Source of the DNA: Pegea sp. RAD2-039
Lineage: Eukaryota; Chordata; Thaliacea; Salpida; Salpidae
DNA length: 64,000 bases
Reading direction: 5' to 3'
Assembly: GCA_034620365.1 (NCBI GenBank)
Contig: JAQGEQ010000048.1
Location: 62,001 to 126,000 of the forward strand
The notes beneath the pieces were generated by a model that was not told the origin of the DNA, searched no databases, and saw only the letters and a program-made list of their open reading frames with translations. The translations under genes were made by a program, and so were the position numbers. Of this stretch, positions 56,601-64,000 are shown in pieces. Positions within the stretch are counted from its first letter, which is position 1. Every line of letters starts with the position of its first letter.

Positions 56601-59600
56601 TATCTCTCCTTTCCGTACCAAACCTTTTTAAAGAAACCAATTCAGTACTTTCTGTGTATTTTTCCTGTAAGTATACATATGGTTAAAGAAAGGCTTCAAA
56701 GATTGTATATGTTCCAAATTTAGTTCTTGTATAACAAGATAAAACAAATAGTGGAGTCACTCTAGAATTTATCATGTACTGCTTGTAAGCTTCAATCAAA
56801 TTGGTTTAGTCAAATGTTAGTCAAATGAATTAGGTTGAAAGTTTGAAGAACAGTAAGAACGTGATTTTAAATTTACTTAAAAACTTGACTTATAATCGTT
56901 CGAGCCAATAACAACTTGTCACTTTTTATACTATGCTGTTGATTAATTACTTAATGTCAAAATGGAAAACAAACTTTAAAGATATCTGCGGATCAACATT
57001 TTTGAATAATTGTAGCAATGTTTAATTAATAAAAATTACATTATGATTTTTTCAATTTGATAAAAAGATTTACAAATCATGTAAAAGTGTTTTTTAAGTT
57101 AGTGTTTACAAGCTAGAATATTTCAAAATACTCAAAACGCTCACCTTAAAGAATCTCAAATGCTCACAAAGATTTCTTTGACAAGCTAAAGAAAACGTGA
57201 GTACTACTTCTTCAATAGGGTTTACTACAGCATTAGCTGAATTATCAGAAGACGACATAAACAGTGATAATGGTGCAGGATTTATATCTGGTTGTTTTTC
57301 TTCCTGAACTGTTTCAACTAGTGCTTCTTCGACTTCATGAGCAGTCTCATTTTCTGAGAAGAGCTCATCATGATGAAACTGAACCTTGTCGTCTTCTTGA
57401 AGCCTTTCGTTGAGCAACATCAAATTTCTGTCGATACTAGAAGCAACGCTTGCCTTTTCTTCATCAACTGAATAATGATTGGAATAATCTTCAATTTTTC
57501 TGAAAGCATGTTGCTCGTAAAATTTTAAATCCAAAAAAAATTTCAGCAACAAAAGTAATTTCTTCATTAAAAAATGAATAATCTAAAGTATGGACAAATG
57601 TGTTAAGTTTAATACTACATTTCAAGTCATTTCTAGAAGTTATATAAAGCTGTTATAGACTGGCATATATACTTTTTCTGATATTATTTACAGTTAATGA
57701 CACAAAATCTTCGCCTTACTCGCTAACAGGTGCATAAAAGTCCAAATTCTGTTCTTTTGTTTCGTTCTCTGAATTGTAAAAAGTTTTTAAAATGAAATTT
57801 GTTTGATTGAGTTGAATAAGAATAAGAAATGTAATTAATGTATTTGTGAACAATTAAATGAGCTTTTGCTCCTCTAATATTTAACATTTTGTTTACTATT
57901 TATCTTAAAAAATACTTCAAGTGATTTTTGATGTAATTAAAATACCAAAAAATTAAGAATTGAATAAACAGAAGGTTGAAAACAAATACCTTCATTTTCT
58001 GATTCGTTTTCGCTTGGTAAACTTTTTTTATCTGAAAATATTTTAATGATAATTAGAATAACAAAATTCAAAAAATGACTTTCTCAACAATTTAAAATTT
58101 AATAAAACTAAAGCCACAAAAATCAGAATTTTCGGATTGCTTAAAAATCGATCAGAGTTTTTAGGTGTCTAGATAGAAATTTTAAATAATCAGTAAGACT
58201 AGTCAGCTAGTTGCATAGATAGATTTATTCCAATAATTTACTATTTTAATTCATAATTTGTATTGGCACCCGGCAAATGGTCTTTTACCTTTGTTATTGA
58301 AAACTAAAAAATAAACTTTATTCTGTTAAAATATATCACTTTTTTAAAACAACCCATTTTAAAGTTTTGCTGTATTATATTTGTAATGAAAGAAGGCCCA
58401 AATCTTCTAAATGTTTATTTAGGAAAGTTCATATTAAACAAATTAAAATATAATATATAAACTGTTTTGTTAATATTTAACAGTATTTTATTTTAAAAAA
58501 TCAGAAATCAAATCTGAAATATTTTCAACAAATTAAATTTTTGATTTACAAACACATCTTAGTTTAAAGAAAAACTCCAGTTTGTTGGCAAACTTCTTGT
58601 TTAAATTTAACTACTCAATATAGCAAACATTTTCAAATAATTCTATTTCATATTATGTATACTTGTTAAAAACTAAATTTTGAGCTTTGTATATTCTTAA
58701 AATATTACCTTCGTCAACATTACTATCGCTTCTGCCATCACCAGAGTTTTCCTCGACTATTGAAGGGTTGTCAAAAGCTTGATCAGCCAAAGACTGTATG
58801 TTATATTATAATTATTAATTTCTTATAGGTTTAATCAAACTTAGATTCTTATTTTAATCGTATATTTGCTTAAAATAGTACAAATTTTTAAAGAACTAAC
58901 TAACCATCTCCATGTTACTAATTGAGTTTTTTTTATTTTTTCCTTCTCTGCAAACCAAGTATAATACAAGGAAAAGTAACAAGAGAATTACTGCACTCAA
59001 AACTCCGGCCACAATATACAATGTGGTGTTGTCAGCTTCATTAGTCGGATCAATTACAACTGGTTCTTCTAAAAAATAAGAGAGATAAATATAGTTTTGT
59101 ATATCTATCAAAAAAGAGCATGATAAACTATATTCATTTACTTAAAAAGTTACAACTTTTAATTTAAAGTTATTCGATATGAAAGATTTTGTGAGTAACT
59201 TTAACAAAGATATCCATAATCTCTTTCACAAATGTAAAGTTGTTTGATCTAGTGGATAACGAAAGTACTAAAGTGAAATTAATATTCTCGGGAATATAAT
59301 TTTGTATCAGAAAATAATGAAAAAAAAAGCTTTACAGTCTGTCATCTTAAAGACGTTTTGAAGAATATTTACTGTTGGTTTGAGCTTCATTTTAAATTCA
59401 GAACAATCAAACCTTTTAATTCTCTAACTATAAAGTCTGTTGTAGTTGATACTAGTACTGTATTTTTATTTTTTAAAACTGTCAAACTATTTCCAAATTA
59501 TTTTAAAGAAGTACAACAAAATATTAATAACCTAAATGATTCAATAATGTACTAACAAAATTGTACATTTTTATGGGGTAATATATAACTTTTAATTACT

Positions 59601-62600
59601 TAATATATAGCTTACTACTTCTGTTACAAGTTTGTTCAAAGAAATTGAAGTTAGAAACTAATTTTGTGTATCACTCTAGCTTGTGACAATTTAAGATAAT
59701 CGAGCATATTGTGTAGTAAATCACAATTCACTGATTGTTTAAAAGCCTTATACTTATTTACCTATTCAACTTGTGGCTGCGAGTGACAAACTCAACAACT
59801 CTTATAGCAAATAAAAATAAGTATCATGAGCGAAAAGATAACTGAAAGGTTTTGAGTATTTAATTAAATCAGCAACAAACTGATCTTCAAAATAGAATTT
59901 TCTTTTTTTTTCTAATTTACACTATAATTTGTGACTATTTTTCAAAATGTAGTTAGTTTGATTAATAAATAAAACTATTTGTTTGAGCTCAAATAAGTCG
60001 TAAACATATAAACTATCTTGGAAAAATTAATCATGTACAAATTATTTCCAAGAAAGATGTTTGGACATATGACTTAAAGCACAAACGATATTTTCACTAA
60101 ACACTTGATTTTCATATACTTACCTTTTGTGCTAGTTAGAAAGTCTGTAACTATGTCATTAACAGATGTACTTTTACTTCTTTCAGTAGATGGTGCTTGA
60201 AAAAATACATTTCTTATAACTTAAAGCAGTCGATACAGCAACAATATTGTTTAAGTGAAACTTAAAACGAAAAGTCATCTACTTGATACATTTATTAGTT
60301 AAAAACTAGTTTAAGCATCAAATTATCCCTAACATTTTCTTTTAGTTGACTTTTGGTGTAAATTAAGAGAACAAAGCTGTTGTTAATATTCTTGGTGAAC
60401 TTAAAACTAAAATTAAATTTCTTTGTAGCGCATTGTTTATTTTAAAAATATTTTCTTAGAGATTTACAAGCTTTTAAAGAACCAACTGCAACAAAATGTT
60501 CTACTGCAAGCTGTGATTGCTAATTAAAACAATTAAGACGTCCATTTCATAATTGGGCCGCTGACTAAACTTACCAGTTGGATTATCAGTTGTTACGAAT
60601 ATAGGTGTGGTTACAACTAAAGTAGAAAATTCTTCTGTTGAACGTATAGTAGAAGCCTCTGTTTTTTGTGCAGTAGTAACTTCTACGTTATGTACAAAAT
60701 TAATGATATGTCTTTATTGAATCAGTAAGAGATATGAAATCAAAATTGTTGATGGTTTAATTGTCACAAACCATAGTTTTGTATAAGTGAAAGTTTTGAA
60801 ATGTACTTTGAACTACCATACAGCAAAGCTCTTACATTATTTGTTTCAGCTTTCAAATTTTAATGAAACAAAAATCTAATTGCAAAAATTTAAATAGAAT
60901 TACTAAATACCTGAATTATCTATAAAGAAAACGATAACTTTATAAGCCATGAAAAAATAATAGTAAAATACACTTTTTCTGGCTTGTAATGAAAACTTGT
61001 TTATTATTTATTTTACTTTGTTCAATGTATATTACAAAATCGATAACATGTATATATTAATAAAAGGTAATAACCACTAAAATAATTCGTGTAAAAAACT
61101 AAGCATACAAGTTAATGTAAATCAGCATTAGCTTAATTTTTAAGAGAGATTTCACCTGATTTGTCTGATAAATAGAAAAATTAAAATAAACATTAAATTA
61201 TATTTGTTGATAATATTCAAATAATAGTTAAATATTTACCAGGAAGATCAATAAGTAGTTCAACCTCTTCTGATATTCGAAATTCAGACGATAATTCTGC
61301 ATTAAGATTGATACTAGTTATCTGCAGATAACAAGTGTTGTAACTTTGACATTTTTATGAATGAATTGTCTCCATTTACTTTTAAAGTATTTGTTACAGC
61401 ATCTCTTGACACGGGTGGAAAATAATAAAGAAAATTATTTACGATTTGATAATTTGATGGAAGTATTTGAAAAGCAAAAGACCCCTAAAAATAAAAGCTT
61501 GATAAAAATGTTGATAAAGTATGTTTACAATTGCTTATAAACTGAACTCTTCAACAGTTTCTTTAGCAGTCTGTTAACATTTTTTTCTGAAACGTTAACC
61601 TTAAGCTTTTAAAAATAAAGTATATTTGCTGGGTAAACTCACTGCTGAAGGTAATCTTATACTGAAGAATGAATACAATGAATATAAACACAAAGAAAAT
61701 ACGTCGACTGTTTACTCATATTCTATAAATTGGAAAATTCTTCCAACCTCTGTTTCATCTTTGTCACTTGTTTCAACTTTGATATAACTATCATCATTTG
61801 CATTGATGACTCTACCAGCTACGTTTGGATCAGGTACTAAAGCATCACAGCTGCTACCGCATGAAAAAGTTGTTTCTGGTTTATTGTTATCTTCTTTACT
61901 CACCAAAATCTGAGAAACGTAAGGAATTATTTCAATAATGTAGATTACTTTTTATAATAATTATTATTACGCGTTCAGTTTTTAAATTACACAAAAGTTT
62001 AAATTCCAACTTAGTCATTAAACACTAGTTTTTTTACTAAGTGTTTTTACATTAAAATTACAACTTCGAGAAACTTACATCTAAAAATGATGATAAAAAG
62101 GTCCCAGGATTTTGATCAACAATTATCACTAAGCGGTATCTCTTTCCATAATCAGATTCACTAATATCTTTGATAGTGGTGACTTTACCGGTGGTTGAGT
62201 CGATTCCGAACAAAGTTGAGTCAACAAGCTTTTCTGAAAATTTTTGTAATTTTTTGAAAATGAAACGTTTAAATGATGATAGGAAGCTTAATTGAATTAT
62301 AAATCTTTAACTTATTATTAAAAAAACTTCTCGTATTGTACTGACCGTCTTTAAGATAGAATGTAAGAGTCGTATCAAATGAATCCAAGTCACTGACAAT
62401 AATTTCAGGTTCTATTTTCAGCTCCTGATGAAATTTATACTTGCTTAAATATTTTGCACAACACTACTTATAAAAGTTTTTAATTTTTATCCATTAATTT
62501 TACTATAAGCGTTTATACCAAAAATAAATGCTTCATATGAATAAAAAATAAATGCTTCATGCTTTGTATGAAGAACATATAAACAAATTAGCAATTTACT

Positions 62601-64000
62601 AACAGCTAAAGTTTTTACAATTTTGACAGAAATTATTAACTAATTTTTTTAAGTTGTTGCTGTAGTTTTTAACTATAGCTAGCTGCTTTCACAAAATAAT
62701 TTTTTTTAATACAATCATCGAAACTAGTTTCTTACACTTCCTGCTGTCAACCCAGGTGATACTACGGAGTTATAAACAGGTGGTAACAACAATGTTTTCT
62801 CAGATGAAATTTCATATTCTATTGTGTTATCAAACTTAGGTGGATTGTCATCAACGTCTTTCACATCCACTGTGATAACGGCATCTTTTTGTTGTATTAT
62901 AGGAGTGTCATCAAAATTTTTAGATTCAGATGTAGCTCGCCTACAAAAGATAAAACAGATTGTCTTAAGCTTTTAAGAAAATAAACAGAAAGATAACAAA
63001 ATTATCTACTTACTGACAACTTAAACTTCACAAAAATATTATCTTTAAATAACGATTTTAGTTCTTTTGTAATCTCAAAGTTTTAAATTTATATATCAGA
63101 TAAAAAATATTTTAAATATTCAGATAAATTAAATGTAAAGGCAAATTAATCTTTAAGGTATTTTATTTTTTAATTCTTCACAAAAATATACAAAAAATTC
63201 ACATAAATGAAATTGATAGAAAAATTACTTACACTGTAAGTTTCACTTGTTTTTCACTTTCATAATCAATAGGTTTTATAAGACGAAATTGGCCTTTTCC
63301 CCGATTTCTTAGAGCAAAATAACCATCAGGAACTTGACTAATTATATCATATGTTAATGAAGTTACGTCTTCATCAGAAGCTGACCAATTTATGTCATTT
63401 TCAAAATTATCTGTTGAAACTGGAATATCCTAAAATACAAACAATTTCTAAGGTTTTAATAATTTTTGAAAATGTTTATTTTTTGGATTATTTGATTGTA
63501 TCAAAAATGATTAATTAAGACAAGCAACTAAGAAATTGTTGCTTTAATTCTTATGATAGTTACTTTTACTACTTCACAAGTTATGATTTTCAACTAAGCA
63601 TAATTTTTTTAATCATATTTATTTTATGTAAGAATCAAACTTAAAGCATTTAATTGTTTACTAAAACAATCAGCAAATTTGCTAACAAAATCGATCAAAT
63701 ATAAATCTTTCAGATATTACGCCAACTTGACATTTTATAATTCACATCAAATACACTCGTCCAATAAAACTTTTGTAAATTCTAATTAAATTTTATATAA
63801 ACAATTAAGTATTAAAAGAATCAAATAAAGCAGTTTAATAATTAACAATTGATATCAAATTTATTTAAACTAATTTGTTGTTTTATAATAAATTATTTTT
63901 GCAAGAACAAAATTAGTTTGTATGGTAAATTGTTTTTACTTCAGAGAAATCAACCGTGGTATCTTCATAGATCAGTGGGCTGATGTCGTTCCTTAATATG
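53608..64000 (-). CDS. Cadherin receptor with cytoplasmic tyrosine-kinase-like pseudokinase (3' part; gene starts beyond the window)
   Basis: Surface adhesion receptor fused to a kinase fold. Exons from the right: 63940-64000+, 63233-63429, 62736-62940, 62346-62424, 62079-62233, 61748-61909, 61380-61484, 61240-61321, 61156-61164, 60911-60919, 60575-60682, 60124-60195, 58905-59068, 58709-58793, 58289-58303, 57990-58031, 57720-57768, 57145-57499, 56951-56985, 56096-56217, 55690-55831, 55506-55611, 54835-54905, 54533-54670, 54344-54449, 53608-53700. From the first full codon they give 2766 nt, 921 aa plus stop, with every phase compatible. Order: cadherin repeats (DVDDNPPKF linker), membrane-proximal domain, Thr/Ser-rich stalk, one helix (YIVAGVLSAVILLLLFLVLY), tail with QAFDNPS, then kinase fold: NGNLNEFF, HGKLSSYTIWI in place of HRD, HGY in place of DFG, WLAPE, DIWSLGVVMWEI, CWSYQPRGRL. 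The catalytic Asp and DFG Asp are missing, so it is a predicted pseudokinase. RET and insect Cad96Ca are the known cadherin-type RTKs; I see no close match. Confidence 0.8.
53848..54185 (-). mobile_element. SINE-like element, copy B, with tRNA-Val-like head (last intron of the cadherin-kinase gene)
   Basis: On the minus strand the 5' end (54183 down to about 54115) aligns with a tRNA-Val: GTGTAGCGATTACCAC resembles the D-arm/A box, and CCGCTTAACAAGCGG forms an anticodon arm with loop TTAACAA (anticodon AAC). The T-arm is degraded. The body shares many blocks with 45340-45615. A tRNA head plus non-coding body is the SINE layout. Confidence 0.65.
55506..55611 (-). other. Exon carrying the degenerate catalytic loop of the pseudokinase
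   Basis: Encodes NVVHGKLSSYTIWIDENLTP and then KIHGYENNLGF. In an active kinase these would be HRDLxxxN and DFG. H is kept, but the catalytic Asp is Lys, the Asn position is not Asn, and the metal-binding Asp is His. An alternative donor further on (near 55463) would lengthen the activation segment by 15 residues without changing phase. Confidence 0.7.
57716..57720 (-). promoter_or_regulatory. Stop codon overlapping a strong 5' splice site
   Basis: The exon 57720-57768 ends AGCGA/gtaagg. If spliced, GA joins A at 57499 (after ctttcag) to give Glu and the frame continues into the kinase part. If not spliced, the next codon is TAA and the receptor ends with a short cadherin tail (FYAPVSE). One site can thus switch between two receptor forms. 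Confidence 0.55.
58905..59068 (-). other. Transmembrane exon of the cadherin-kinase gene
   Basis: Encodes the last stalk residues (EEPVVIDPTNEADNTT), a 20-22 residue hydrophobic helix and a basic stop-transfer sequence (CREGKNKKN). The donor is gttagt after GAGATG; reading through it gives a stop after two codons. Confidence 0.85.
59758..59810 (+). repeat. Short dispersed repeat, copy 2 (intron before the transmembrane exon)
   Basis: Contains CTATTCAACTTGTGGCTGCG and CAAACTCAACAACTCTTATA, matching 41401-41454 in the opposite orientation. The intron holding it (59069-60123) is otherwise featureless. Confidence 0.5.

Noticed and set aside
57145..57567. Separate kinase gene starting at ATG 57567 with a leucine-rich, signal-like start (MKKLLLLLKFFLDL)
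   Set aside because: The 68 nt before 57499 look like intron ending in ctttcag; the upstream cadherin exon has a strong donor of matching phase, and no second membrane helix follows. It remains an alternative promoter possibility.

Overview
The window is very AT-rich eukaryotic DNA with GT-AG introns of about 40 nt to more than 1 kb. Gene content points to an animal with motile cilia: BBOF1 and JHY are ciliary genes, and there are cadherin, CUB, LDLa and trypsin modules, a dystroglycan-type GT49 glycosyltransferase, a B56 subunit of PP2A and SLC35F6. With no motile-cilia genes expected in most ecdysozoans, a non-ecdysozoan invertebrate is the best guess. I cannot name the species. All exon models were read by eye from splice sites, reading phase and family resemblance; none has transcript support.

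Layout. 1-886 (-): BBOF1, 5' half, running off the left edge. 1222-3771 (-): JHY-like, one exon. 3772-10805: non-coding with a few composition islands. 10806-12889 (+): TYW5-like JmjC oxygenase. 16236-24708 (+): PP2A B56 subunit, 16 exons. 24709-29187: nothing recognised. 29188-30807 (-): B4GAT1-like glucuronyltransferase, 4 exons. 33234-33689 (-): unrecognised 151-aa protein. 36983-39775 (-): SLC35F6, 8 exons. 42664-51888 (+): secreted protease with two complete CUB-LDLa-trypsin modules and a hydrophobic C-terminus, 25 exons. 53608 to beyond 64000 (-): cadherin receptor whose cytoplasmic part splices in frame into a tyrosine-kinase-like pseudokinase, 26 exons in the window. The last two genes converge.

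Mobile DNA is sparse and mostly intronic or intergenic: two copies of a SINE-like element (one with a decayed tRNA-Val-like head), a repeat of about 180 bp in three clear copies plus one divergent relative, and a short repeat of about 55 bp in two copies.

Functional themes: BBOF1 and JHY lie head to tail and both act in motile cilia. The double protease and the cadherin-pseudokinase are modular extracellular or receptor proteins and are the most unusual content. Two models (BBOF1 and the JmjC gene) each need a one-base homopolymer correction, which suggests either assembly error or real lesions.
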